Shown piece after piece: positions 23,101 to 31,701 of a stretch of DNA of 64,000 nt (its first letter is position 1; every line of letters starts with the position of its first letter). Source of the DNA: Bemisia tabaci (lineage: Eukaryota; Arthropoda; Insecta; Hemiptera; Aleyrodidae). The notes beneath the pieces were generated by a model. The model ran no database searches. It was given only the letters and a program-made list of their open reading frames with translations, and was not told where the DNA came from. Both the position numbers and the translations under genes were made by a program. Where the stretch lies: assembly GCF_918797505.1 (NCBI RefSeq), contig NC_092802.1, positions 17,691,883 through 17,755,882 of the forward strand, written 5' to 3'.

Positions 23101-26100
23101 TCCTTTACATTCTTGTAGGCGCTAATATGCGTTTCAGGCCAACTTACCGACTGCACTGCGTTTGACGCAATGCGAGAAGTATTCATACAATCTTGTAGGC
23201 GCTGATATGGGCTGACGCCGACCGCACTGTTCGGCGCAATGCGTGAGGTATTCCTACAGTCTTGCAGGCGCTAATATATTTATCGCCAGCTCCACTGGTC
23301 GGCGCGAATATTCGATCTCCCGTTACAATAATCGCGGCATCGAATAATAGAACTTAAAAGGTCCATGTTTTATTTTGACGCTGCATAAGCATTTCAACGT
23401 TGCCTCGTTTCTCCCGATTAAATATTTGTTTTCGAGAAAAGTTAGGGAAGTTCTGTGTACCATCGACCAATATTCAATCATATCACTTCATTTATCATCA
23501 GAGGGTAAGACATTGATGAGTTGTCAACAAACTAACCTAAACTAGCGTAACATAATAATGCTTTTATATTCCAATTGTTTCCTGCTTTGCCAAACTTCTA
23601 CCTTAAATTAACTTCATTTTGAAATTCGCGCATTCATGTAGCAGACGTTAAGGTTTCTATTCGCGCAATCCTTATGCCTTTTTCGCTTAATCCTTAAATA
23701 TTTTCTTAGACCTTTCGCGCAATTCTGGATTACCGGATCGTTGCTCCTTTATAATTGTCCATACGGAATTGTTGAGTCCCCGAAAGTAAAAGCTTTTACC
23801 TGTCGCTAAAGCCCTGGATAAACGATCAAATTCCCGAACCAATTCCGATCAAGTAGCATCAAAGTGTCGGGAGTCATCAGTCATCATTAATTTGCTTCAT
23901 TTTGAAATGAAAACTTGGTAGAAATGTTTCCTCTGGCAGGAAATGATGAGTGGTGGCACTCCATTCTGATCTTACTTTGAACAAATGGCCCTGGATAGAC
24001 GATCAAATTCCGAACCAATTCCGATCAAAGTAGACATGCTGAATGCTGATGACTGGTGGTCACCATCTACCATCAAATTTTGACGGGCCGCACATTTTTG
24101 TTCCAAGTAAGATCAGACCGGAGTAACACCATTCATCATTTCCTGCCACAGGAAACATTTCTGCCAAGTTTTCATTTTAAAATGAAGCAAATTAATGAGT
24201 TTCAGACTGATGACTCCCGACACTTTGATGCTACTTTGACCGGAATTGGTTCGGAAATTTGATCGTCTATGCAGGCCTATACGTGCAGCCCGTCAAAATT
24301 TGATGGTAGATGATGACCATCAGTCATCAGCATGTCTACTTTGATCGGAATTGGTTCGGAATTTGATCGTCTATCCAGGGCTTACGAGGCGAGTGGAGGG
24401 TCTCTTGTCTCTGAACTTAATCCGAGTGACTTACCGAATACATCTTTGCCCCAGCCGGTGGCGAAGCAGTCGTGCTCGTCGAAGCTCTCGTCCTGGTGAG
24501 GTAGGCACGTGACGTCGATGTTCTCCTTATACTCGAGGGGCTCGTCCAGGATGAGGAGAGCCACGTCGTTGTGGAGGGCGCCGGCGTAGTACTGCTCGTG
24601 GAGGATTATGTTCCGCACGCGGCGGTCGTAGTGAGGGAAAAGTTCACTCTTCGTCTGTGTGTCCCATTCACCCGCGCGAATTTTCAGCGACTCCGCTTGT
24701 TTCCTTTCAAAAGAAACACTTATTCACACGTGGACGTATTTCTACTAATTGGAACCGGAGACTCACAGAGAAAAAAAACCCTGGTAAAAATAGGCAGTAA
24801 AATATGTGTTCCAAAATACCATAGACCTACAGCCGGCTGTAAGACTTCCAGTAGCTTCTATAGCCGGCAACACAATCTCTTATAGCCTTTTATAGCCGAT
24901 GGCGACTAAGCAACAGCCTGGCGATAAAGTGTATGCTAAACGTTACTAATTACGGATGCTAGGACTTAGTGAGTTTTTGAACTACCGCTCTCTTTTTGGG
25001 CTTTTCTCTTGATTTATTTGGCGAGGAAAGCTCCATACCTTTGAAGGATACTTGCCATTCCTAATATGTTGGAGCGCCTTTAATATCGCATGATACTGTG
25101 CAATACCTCTGGTGTGAAATAGTTACTTCAAGCGCTGTGGTACGCTGCGGCGCGGCGGGCGGGCAGAGTGCGCGAAACGCGCATTGGCGCCTACAAACCT
25201 AACAGGGATACTTCACGCATTGCGCAATGCGTGAAGTATCCCTGTTAGGTTTGTAGGCGCCGCGCCAGTGCGCCGCGCCGTCGCTCTGTTTGCACACTCT
25301 GTATGGATTATTCTCATTTTAATTGATGAAAAAAAAATTTGTAGTAATAAAGGAAAATATAATGTGCGTTTTGTAAATAATAAGGTGATTCCGTGCAAAC
25401 TTAAGGATTTACAAAGCACACGAATTTCTACACAATTTCTTATGGCCTTTTATAGCCGATGGCTAAAAAGCAACAGCCAGGCGAGTAAGTGTAAAGCCCG
25501 GCGATAGGAACTATAGCCCGGCTGTACAATTTTTTATCGCTTCGTGTAGCCCGGCCGTATGATTTTTTCCACTTTCTACAGCCAGCTATATGATTTTCTA
25601 TCGCCTTCTTCAGTCGGCTGTAAGAACTCCTATGGTATTTGGAAACATAGCTCTTTTCGCCAATTTTTACCAGGGACTTCGTGCGTGAGGTCATATGAAT
25701 CTCATAAGTTTCCGGATCACGTATCTAAAAACTTGAAGTCCAACTGCCGAAGTTCGGGTCAGATATCTGAAGTACTTCGATGTATACCGAAGGATTCGGG
25801 TCACACATCTGAAATACTCCGGTACATACCGAAGTGCCTCGATGTCTGACCCGAACTTCGGCAGCTCGACCTCAAGTTTTCGGATGCGTGATCAGGAAAC
25901 TTCAGAGATCCGTATGACCTCAACCTCAGGTCCCATGCACGAAGTTTTTTTTTCTCCGTGCAGATTGGAAAGAAAGTGGGTGCTCTTTGGTCGAGGGCTG
26001 TAAGAATGCACGCAAATAGACTGATTTATTGATTACGTCATTCGACATAATACCGAACTCTTGGTTCAAACAAAAAAAAAAAAAAAAAAACTACCATAAC

Positions 26101-29100
26101 CTCATGTACGAATTCTTCATGAGATAATTGTGTTACATTTTTAAAATTTAGTCATTGTCCGGTCCTTAATCAATGAAGATGTTGCATTTGTGAGGGATTT
26201 GCAATTTGACTGCTGATTCTTATGTAAAAGTTCGCGAGAAACACGATGGTGCCACTGGTTTTCTCTGAAATCAACTCCCAAGCTCTAAAAAAGCTCTCAA
26301 ATTGAGGCCAAAATGGAGGGGATATCCCACCCTACCCTAAGAGTCCACCTCTACATCAAAACAAACTCTCCATGCAAAGATAGGGAGCAAATACATTAGC
26401 AGGGTTGCCACTTTATCTGGGGACTCCAAAACTGAAAACACGGCATCACTGCTAATGTATTTGCTCCCTATCTTTGCATGGAGAGTTTGTTTTGATGTAG
26501 AGGTGGACTCTCAGGGTAGGGTGGGATATCCCCTCCATTTTGTCCTCACTTTGAGAGCTTTTTTTGAGCTTGGGGGTTGATTTCAGAGAAAACCAGTGGC
26601 ACCATCGTGTTTCTCGCGAACTTTTACCAAAGAATCAATGGTCAAATCGCAAATCCCTCATTCACACATACAACATCTCCATTAAAGATTCATTAAAAAC
26701 GAGAACTTTCGATTGTAAGAAACACTTGGACGCATTTTAACACCATGGCGAAAGAAACAGATACAAGGTTCCGCGTTTGTTTAAAGAACTAACGGTCCGA
26801 TATTATATCGAATGACGTAGCCACTAAATCAATCTATTATAAAGCGCCAGTGACGTCAGCGGCAACGGAATCGTCATCGTTCTCGCCCTTTCCTTTTTTA
26901 AGAAAAAGGAGGCATCATGGTACGAGCACATTTAGTGCCCAGAGATGGAAACAACGTAACCTGCACCTACATCTACCATGTAGATTATGGCCGCGAGTGT
27001 TTAGTTGCCTAACCGTGCTATCGAAGGCTAACCGAGTGTTTTCAATTCGATTCAACGTCAAAAGTCTTCATTTTCAGCGCTGGAGATGTTATGATAGTGT
27101 TGAGTTTACCCCAAAAAATTTCGAATACCCTGTTGAAAAGTGCTACTTGGGTCTGGCCACAAAATATGCTCGTGTGATCAATGATGCATCTTTATTATTT
27201 TTAATTTTTTTTTTTTTTTTTTCAAAAAAAAGAAAGAAAGAAGACAAGCTTTTTGTTGGCCTAGATGTTCGTCTAAGAAAAAAAAACCAATGGCACCCTC
27301 GAGTTTCTCGCAAAATCTTAACGCTCTTTGACAGGAATTAATCGTGGGTCTCAGATTTTGAGAAACGCTCATCTATTTTGTAACGTAACTTGCATAAGAA
27401 ACAGAGTCCCAAATTTTGTTTCGAAATTTTAAATCTTTGAGAATCAGCCATTCAAAAAAAAAAAAAAGGAAAATCTAATGAAAATTTGCAAAATCATGGC
27501 ACAGAGGAGATATTCAATTTTTAAAAACACAAAATGTACGTTGTTACGAATTCGTAACGCTATGCTACAGAGTTACATCGTATACCTATCCTTGTGGAAT
27601 GCAAGACCTCCTCCTCCATTGCCGCATGCATGATGTGAATAGAGAATTTGCAGGTGTCTGAAATTGGATGAATTTCGTGTTTCAGTGGAAACTACTGAGT
27701 GAACTGAACACGAAGATACCCTTGGTTCATGAATTTAACAATTAGTGGAGAAGATATATGACAAAATGATCTAATCTGCCTAAAATACGTGTGTTTTAAT
27801 GGGAAATGCCGCCAGATCCGCCGTGCTTAGGAAAAACACCGTATGAACCTTCAGGCGTTGCCAAATTTCCTTTGATAAAATACGAATTTCCTGGTAAACT
27901 TATGAATATTTTCCTTCTGATTTTTCAAATAATTTTCTTCGCAGTTTCACATAAAGTTCTTGAAAATTTCAAGGAGAAATATTCATAACTTTTCTTAAAA
28001 ATTCACATTTTACCGAGGGAAATTTGGCAACTCTCAAATGTTCATACGGCGCTTTTCCTTGGCACGGCAGAGATGACGTCACCAGGCGGTGCATTTCCTC
28101 ACTTTTAAATCTATTTTTATACTGTTTCCCGCATCAGAAATTTTTTTTAAAAAAATCTGTGCAATCGGCTCTTTAAACACTTTCAGACGAAGCAATAAAA
28201 ATTGCATGCAAATCAGTGTTCGAAACTCACCTATGAGTTTTAGGAGCCATACGGCGCATCAAGCCCGATTTTTAGGCGCCATTGAAGATTGTCTATGGGG
28301 CCAAATTGACTTTAGGCCTACATATTACGGCGCATTTAGTGAAAAGTTAGACGCAAACTATTTTCGTAACAGAACTAGTAAGTAGCTGTAACTTGGGGAA
28401 GACAGAAGCAGTAAGAATGAAATCGTGAAGAATAGAAAAATCAAGCTTTCACTTGTAGTACTGAAAATTCCGAGTTTTCTCAACTCAAATAGATTTATTT
28501 TTCTTTCTTCTTGTGACTTCCTGTGAAAGTCCAGATTTTCAGGGGAAATTTTTAAGGGCCACGTTGGCGCAGAGCCGGTAACGTTGCATAGTGTCAACGA
28601 TCATGGTGTCAACAAACCTAAAATCTGATCGTGGAGTCAACAATTGTTGACGTCGTGCTCAGGCAGTAAAACGCAAAAACGGGCCCTGATCATGGTGTCA
28701 TCGATCACGGTGTCAACAAAGAAAAGTATATCTTCCCTATAGGTAAAATTAAAAGTTAAGGGCACAGGAGAGGTCTGGGTCACGTTCGGTTGGTTAGAGT
28801 AGATTAGAACACAAGAAAAACAAGACTTGAAAGTTGAAAGATGTTATGGGGGAACTTTTAAGTTTTATTGACGTCGTGCGATCGTTGACACCGTGATCAT
28901 CTTTCATAAGAGTCAGAATTTTTTTATTTTCGGATGATCATGGAGTCACCAAAAACCTAGAAAAACTGTCTGTTGACACCGTAATCGTCGACACCATGCT
29001 GCGTAATCGCAGAGCCTGCATTTTTTAGGCGGCATGGCCGATTTTTTAGGCGCGCTGGCGCCTGCGAGTTTCGAACACCGATGCAAGTCCTCCGTTAAAA

Positions 29101-31537
29101 GGTTCCCACTCACTGGTAAACGCAGTGGGCGGCGGTGAGGACAACGGCGGGGCTGATGAGGGAGCCGCCGCACTGGTAGACGTTGAGCATGTGGCTGGAG
29201 TTGCAGTTGCAGGGCTCCTCCTTGAGGATGGCCACCATCCACGGGAACTCGCCGAACTGGGCCTCGTTGTTGGTCGCCCCCGTGATCCGGAACCCGATGC
29301 CCTCCTCGTTGCGGTGCCCGCAGCCGCTCCGCTCGTACGGGTGCGTCGGGGTCTTCGGCGACGTCACCGGGTGGACGTCCGGGTGCTCCGGGTCCACCGT
29401 CCGCTCCGCGCAGCAGACGTCCATGTAGCTCACGCACGGCCCGTCTCTGATCCTGTAGGTAAAGTAAGATCGTGAAGAAGCCAGTGCTGACATTTTATTT
29501 TATAGGTATATTTGGACTGCATTTTGCAATGGACCACTAGACAAGGTACGAATTTCAGCATTTTGATACATGTTTCGTACCTAAAATTTCACGTAGAACA
29601 CGATGCGCACATAGAAAATTACCGAAATTAACTCCTTACGAAGATATTTAATGATTCTTGATGCGTGAATTCAAACCACCCGCTCATGAAAACTCAATGC
29701 TCTACGTGATTCACATCGCGCGCTAAACGTTATCGTGACAGTCTCTGCGATGTAAAAATCTGGCAACCTCAATCTTGACGCTTTGGCTCAGCTGTAGCAA
29801 ATTGCTTATAGTTTGAACAACACATGGTGGGAAAATGAACATTGCTCGGTTGAGAGGCTTGCTGAAACCGTTGTAGTGCGCGATTTGACTCGCGTAGAGC
29901 TTTGAGTTTCTTGTGAGCGGGCAGTTCGAATTCCTTGTAGCGCCAATGTGAAATAAAAACGTTAATATCTTTGTTAGGAGTTGGTTTCAGTAATTTTCGT
30001 TGTGCGAATCGTGTTTTACGTGAAATTCTGGTTAAGAAACATGTATCAGATTGCTTAAATTCGTACCTTGTCTAGTGGTCCATTTGGAGCTATAATACGA
30101 ACGTACTTCTCATCGAAGATAATATTTTTTTTTAAGGGCTAATAGTAGATTTATTAAGGGTGTTATGGCCTCCCAAGCTCCAAGCCCCCTCTCAAGTTGC
30201 ACCATTGCCCTGAAGTTTTTCTTTGGACCGTATTCATACATCCAACCTCCAAACAAGGCCTATCCTGGGAATGTCCTTAAAAAGTGACCCTGGTGTCTTG
30301 GTTGTCTCTGACGTCTCAGATCCCTTTGATGAGGAGCCCCTCTATCCCCCCCTCCCCCATTCCCACAAAAAGTTCTAAATTCCTCTGATTAGTTTCAATC
30401 CATACGGCTTACTTAGCTCACTCTTCCTTCATTTTACACCCATCCACAAAATGAGACACCCCTCGATTGAAGATCGTACGGGGGAGAGAAGGATATAGGG
30501 TGGCTTTTGATGAAAGTGGGTATAGGGTGCTCGGTTGCTCGAATTTCGCTGAGAAGCGGTCAGCCAATCAAAAAATGGCCTTTCCACGAAATGGGATTGA
30601 TGCATGAGGAAAACCACTGGGACTGGATTCGCGATTTCCTTATTGGTCTAGCAATACGAAAGGCGCGAAAGTATACGCCCATCCCGTTGCGTTGGAGAAA
30701 TTTTCGAGGTGAAAACCTGCCAATTTAATCTCACTGCAAAAAAAAATTAAATATTTTTTTATAACTCATTGAAATTATACGTCATTTGTCGGCGGGTCAT
30801 TGCGAGTACCCATGTCTGCTTTAACAGTGGAAAAACAAGGATGAAAAAACGGGAAACAAGGCTAAAAATACACAATTAATGAAACCCGAGACGTTTCGAC
30901 TCGAAACTGGAAAAACAAGGATGAAAAACGGGAAACAAGGCTAAAAATACACAATTAATGAAACCCGAGACGTTTCGACTCGAAACTGAGTCCTTTTCAG
31001 TCGGAAACAATAAAAATTTAAAAGAAAAAACGATAAAAAACCTGAGCCCCACATGGTGGTGGCCGGGATCTGAGAGAAAGAGTCTGAGAAAGAGTTGTGT
31101 ATTTTTAGCCTTGTTCCCCGTTTTTTCATCCTTGTTTTTCCACTGTTATCATTGTCTTGGGCTGCTCTTAAAAATTTGTATCTATGTCTGCTTTAAGTTA
31201 CCTAAGGGCGGAAGGGTGGACGAAATGAAATAAAACAAAGCATGCCTGACCTGATATCAATAAGATCGACGCCATCCGTGTTAAAGGTGTTGTTCTTGTC
31301 GTTGCACTGGTAGTAGGGGACGCACTCGCAACCTTGTTGGGGCATATTATGATCTTGACCATTATGATCTTGCCCATTATGATCTTGACCCAGCGAACTC
31401 TCGGTTGATGAAGTTCCGTATACCTCGGCAAGGAGGTCATCAATGTTGTCCCTATTATGCACGCTGTCGTCCTTCTTTTGTCCCGTCACCAGGAGCACGT
31501 TCATTGAGATACAAACCAGTACGTATATTAACGCCAT
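16004..31537 (-). CDS. Gene A: clip-domain serine protease homolog (PPAF-II/masquerade-like), 419 aa
   Basis: Exons, 5' to 3': 31251-31537, 29114-29452, 24435-24703, 21173-21336, 16004-16204. Together they make 1260 nt with all phases matching (2, 2, 1, 0). The product has a signal peptide (residues 1-20), three QDHNG-type repeats (about 50-64), a clip domain with six Cys (70-110), a Pro-rich linker and a trypsin-like domain from about 140. Catalytic His205 (LTAAHC) and Asp255 (HNDVALL) are present, but Ser is Gly356 (GDGGSPL), so it should not cleave peptides. Known relatives are secreted cofactors in prophenoloxidase activation; that role is inferred. Cleavage to Ile is unlikely in the usual way because IVGG is ITGA. 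ATG sits immediately after a strong polypyrimidine-CAG acceptor, suggesting a noncoding first exon farther upstream. Confidence 0.92.
16270..16543. repeat. Inverted-repeat element with CGGATTATTGAAA ends
   Basis: CGGATTATTGAAA with flanking GACAAAGA words at the left is mirrored by CTTTGTCTATCAATTTCAATAATCGG at the right. Related to 12036-12167. It lies in gene A intron 4. Confidence 0.5.
16603..17077. mobile_element. TCTGGATACACGATCAAATT element, interrupted by a younger insertion
   Basis: The element starts TCTGGATACACGATCAAATT and ends GGTAATTTGATCCTGTATCGAGA. It is split by the 16783-17002 element. Related sequences are 23811-24390 and 63531-63686. Confidence 0.55.
16783..17002. mobile_element. 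GGACGTATTTCT MITE, copy 1 (220 bp)
   Basis: The inverted ends are GGACGTATTTCTGTCAAACG, and the flanks AAGT/AAGT are a 4-bp target duplication. It interrupts an older element. The interior shares TTCCTCACCCTATGG words with the copy at 61870. Confidence 0.85.
17149..17432 (-). mobile_element. tRNA-derived SINE with 33-nt A-tail and 11-bp target duplication
   Basis: Read on the minus strand, it begins at 17432 with a tRNA-like head: A box TGGTCCAGTGG (17411-17421) and B box GGTTCGAATCC (17366-17376). A tRNA-unrelated body follows, ending in 33 A (T-run 17149-17181). GAAAGCTACCC flanks both sides (17138-17148 and 17433-17443), a perfect 11-bp target duplication made by retrotransposition. The long uninterrupted tail and perfect duplication indicate a young insertion. 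It lies in the same orientation as gene A, inside intron 4. Confidence 0.92.
17814..17977. mobile_element. hAT-type MITE (CAGTGGCGTGGCGTG family), copy 2
   Basis: Perfect CAGTGGCGTGGCGTGAAT-type ends and a perfect 8-bp duplication CGTAAAAG on both sides. Confidence 0.9.
18311..18817. mobile_element. Fold-back element built of CATATG-centred repeats
   Basis: The ends are CCCTGCTAAAAATG and CATTTTTAGCAGGG. The arms consist of about 22-bp units (AACTCATATGAATAGAATTTC) on the left and their inverse on the right, so each arm is itself a minisatellite of near-palindromic words. Confidence 0.75.
19040..19260. repeat. Tandem repeat with ACGCAATGCGTGAAGTAT core
   Basis: About three degenerate units of roughly 80 bp contain TTTCACGCCAACCGC and ACGCAATGCGTGAAGTATTC. 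The same units occur at 23110-23310 inside another element. Confidence 0.65.
19866..20283. mobile_element. CACTGAAAAAAA / CTCGGCGTTTTTACC element, copy 1
   Basis: About 418 bp, starting CACTGAAAAAAAATTCTCGG and ending in an inverted TACACCGAGATTTTTTTT. The interior is rich in GGTAATTTTACC palindromes. Two other copies are at 32459-32869 and 61518-62709. Confidence 0.75.
20286..20575. repeat. Dispersed repeat with CGACGGTGAAAC ends, copy 1
   Basis: The left end GTCGACGGTGAAACTTTC and right end GGGAGTTTCAGCGTCGAC are inverted. Related copies are at about 40110-40356 and 50401-50665. Contains a run of 10 G near 20502. Confidence 0.5.
20604..21037. mobile_element. TTAA-flanked fold-back element (piggyBac-type MITE candidate)
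   Basis: TTAAGGTGATTCGATGGACG at the left is mirrored at the right, with arms of about 200 bp covering nearly the whole element. TTAA at both borders (20604-20607, 21034-21037) suits a TTAA target duplication, the piggyBac hallmark. Confidence 0.65.
21173..21336 (-). CDS. Gene A exon 4
   Basis: A 164-nt exon encoding [20 protein letters not shown], the [15 protein letters not shown] segment and [14 protein letters not shown], then gtatgc in phase 0. The same length and phases occur in gene B (53357-53520). A transposable element ends only about 21 bp upstream of its acceptor. Confidence 0.92.
21358..21866. mobile_element. Long-TIR element (TGAGGGATTTGCGATTTGAC), copy 1
   Basis: Arms of about 240 bp are inverted copies (GTTCGCGAGAAACA...GGTGCCACTGG). 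A second copy is at 26172-26683. Its left border lies only about 21 bp from the acceptor of gene A exon 4. Confidence 0.8.
22062..22081 (+). repeat. Poly-G run of about 20 nt
   Basis: An uninterrupted G homopolymer in intron 3 of gene A. Shorter G- or C-runs occur at about 6779, 8101, 20502, 35653, 41704, 43928 and 49917. Confidence 0.9.
22395..23735. mobile_element. Mutator-like non-autonomous element with 9-bp TSD
   Basis: Flanked by GATCGTTGC on both sides (22386-22394 and 23736-23744); copy 1 of the host element has one such site. The ends share an inverted AGAATTGCGCGAA. The inside holds further GCGCGAA words and a tandem repeat (23110-23310). A 9-bp duplication suits Mutator-type transposition. 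Confidence 0.6.
23110..23310. repeat. Tandem repeat with ACGCAATGCG core, second array
   Basis: Two to three units of about 80 bp (GTAGGCGCTAATATGCG, then ACGCAATGCG-GAAGTATTC), homologous to the array at 19040-19260 in an unrelated element. Confidence 0.6.
23811..24390. mobile_element. CCCTGGATAGACGATCAAATT element, copy 2
   Basis: The outer ends GCCCTGGATAAACGATCAAA and TTTGATCGTCTATCCAGGGC are inverted, with a further internal copy of the end at about 23990, so it is probably a doubled element. Confidence 0.6.
24435..24703 (-). CDS. Gene A exon 3: catalytic Asp region
   Basis: It encodes [38 protein letters not shown] (catalytic Asp) and [11 protein letters not shown], ending G|gtaagt in phase 1. 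The acceptor is ttcttttgaaag. Confidence 0.92.
24779..25675. mobile_element. CCTGGTAAAAATTGGC fold-back element, long copy 1
   Basis: About 900 bp with ends CCCTGGTAAAAATAGGC and GCCAATTTTTACCAGGG, arms rich in AGCCGGCTGTA, and a perfect palindrome at 25186-25261. Other long copies are 33311-34269 and 54378-55318. Confidence 0.75.
25186..25261. repeat. Perfect 76-bp palindrome
   Basis: GGCGCCTACAAACCTAACAG leads to a TGCGCA centre and is exactly mirrored on the other side. It contains CAATGCGTGAAGTAT, the core of the satellite units at 19040 and 23110. Confidence 0.9.
25676..25953. mobile_element. Inverted-repeat element with ACTTCGTGC ends
   Basis: ACTTCGTGCGTGAGGTCATA at the left and its approximate inverse ending GCACGAAGT at the right, with the inner pair GCCGAAGTTCGGGTCAGA / TCTGACCCGAACTTCGGC. 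Confidence 0.6.
26172..26683. mobile_element. Long-TIR element (TGAGGGATTTGCAATTTGAC), copy 2
   Basis: About 512 bp, highly similar to 21358-21866 across both arms and the centre, including AAACACGGCA and TTTGCATGGAGAGTTTG. Confidence 0.8.
26684..27819. other. Gene A intron 2, unassigned stretch
   Basis: AT-rich sequence with T- and A-runs near 27205 and 27455. Open frames on both strands look accidental. Confidence 0.4.
27820..28070. mobile_element. TGCCGTGCTAAGGA MITE, copy 1
   Basis: CCGTGCTTAGGAAAAACACCG at the left with GTTGCCAAATTTCC, mirrored by GGAAATTTGGCAAC and CGCTTTTCCTTGGCACGGCA at the right. Ten copies are recognisable in the window, all about 250 bp. Confidence 0.75.
28214..29080. 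mobile_element. CGGTGTTCGAAACTC element, 867 bp, probable 8-bp TSD
   Basis: CAGTGTTCGAAACTC at the left and GAGTTTCGAACACCG at the right are inverted. Flanks ATGCAAAT and ATGCAAGT suggest an 8-bp duplication with one change, as in hAT elements. It holds the GATCATGGTGTCAAC cluster and ends about 34 bp from the exon 2 donor. Confidence 0.65.
28586..28998. repeat. Cluster of GATCATGGTGTCAAC words in both orientations
   Basis: At least seven copies or near copies of a 15-bp word occur: near 28593, 28629, 28695, 28710, 28883 (inverted), 28939 and 28970 (inverted). Spacing is uneven, so this is not a simple tandem repeat. Confidence 0.6.
29114..29452 (-). CDS. Gene A exon 2: end of clip domain, linker, catalytic His
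   Basis: Follows ttacctacag. It encodes [14 protein letters not shown] (completing the clip), a Pro/His-rich linker, [20 protein letters not shown] and [19 protein letters not shown], then the donor gtgagt (phase 2). Locally GC-rich compared with its surroundings. Confidence 0.92.
29530..30082. mobile_element. GGACCACTAGACAAGG element, copy 1, in a split host element
   Basis: About 550 bp with inverted ends TGGACCACTAGACAAGGTAC and arms of over 200 bp. It interrupts a GGACTGCATTTTGCAATTTG element between CAA and TTTGG, with a 2-bp AT duplication inferred from the intact copies. Confidence 0.75.
30083..30811. other. Gene A intron 1, unassigned stretch
   Basis: It holds the right remnant of the split MITE, then unassigned sequence. 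I see no exon or inverted repeat. Confidence 0.35.
30825..31183. mobile_element. Penelope-type non-autonomous element with duplicated left end
   Basis: ATGTCTGCTTTAA flanks both sides (30812-30824, 31184-31196), a 13-bp target duplication. The left end is a direct duplication of 80 bp (30829-30908, 30909-30987), and the right end (about 31097-31147) is its inverse. CGTTTCGACTCGAAACTGAG followed by a CCTTTTCAG loop resembles Penelope-element hammerhead regions. Confidence 0.55.
31251..31537 (-). CDS. Gene A exon 1 (coding): signal peptide and start of clip domain
   Basis: It starts [20 protein letters not shown], a typical secretion signal, then an acidic stretch, the GQDHN repeats and [10 protein letters not shown], the first half of a clip domain. 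It ends GATATCAG|gtcagg in phase 2. The bases before ATG, on the minus strand, are a long pyrimidine tract plus CAG. Confidence 0.9.
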
Positions 31538-31701
31538 CTGCAGGGGGAAAAAATGAAAAATGGACTTTTTTACATATTTGGGTGTGCTCCAATTTTTACA
31601 CAGGCGATAGTAAATTTCAAAACCTCACCGCCCAAAAAGTCGAGAGATCGTCGCTTTAATAGTTGTGCAAAAACTGTCGAAGTTGTGTATTGTGACAGGA
31701 T

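Larger units (their letters stand above)
22205..24405. mobile_element. AGACCCTCCACT element, copy 2, with two nested insertions
   Basis: AGAGACCCTCCACT at the left is mirrored by AGTGGAGGGTCTCT at the right. Compared with copy 1 (15605-15913) it is interrupted at 22395-23735 and 23811-24390. Its right border is about 29 bp from the exon 3 donor of gene A. Confidence 0.7.

Noticed and set aside
26850..27341. 163-codon plus-strand open frame
   Set aside because: It runs through homopolymers, is low in recognisable structure and lies within intronic sequence of gene A on the opposite strand.
28946..29437. 163-codon minus frame rich in Arg, Pro and Gly
   Set aside because: It is a shifted frame over gene A exon 2, whose true frame gives the clip and protease domains.
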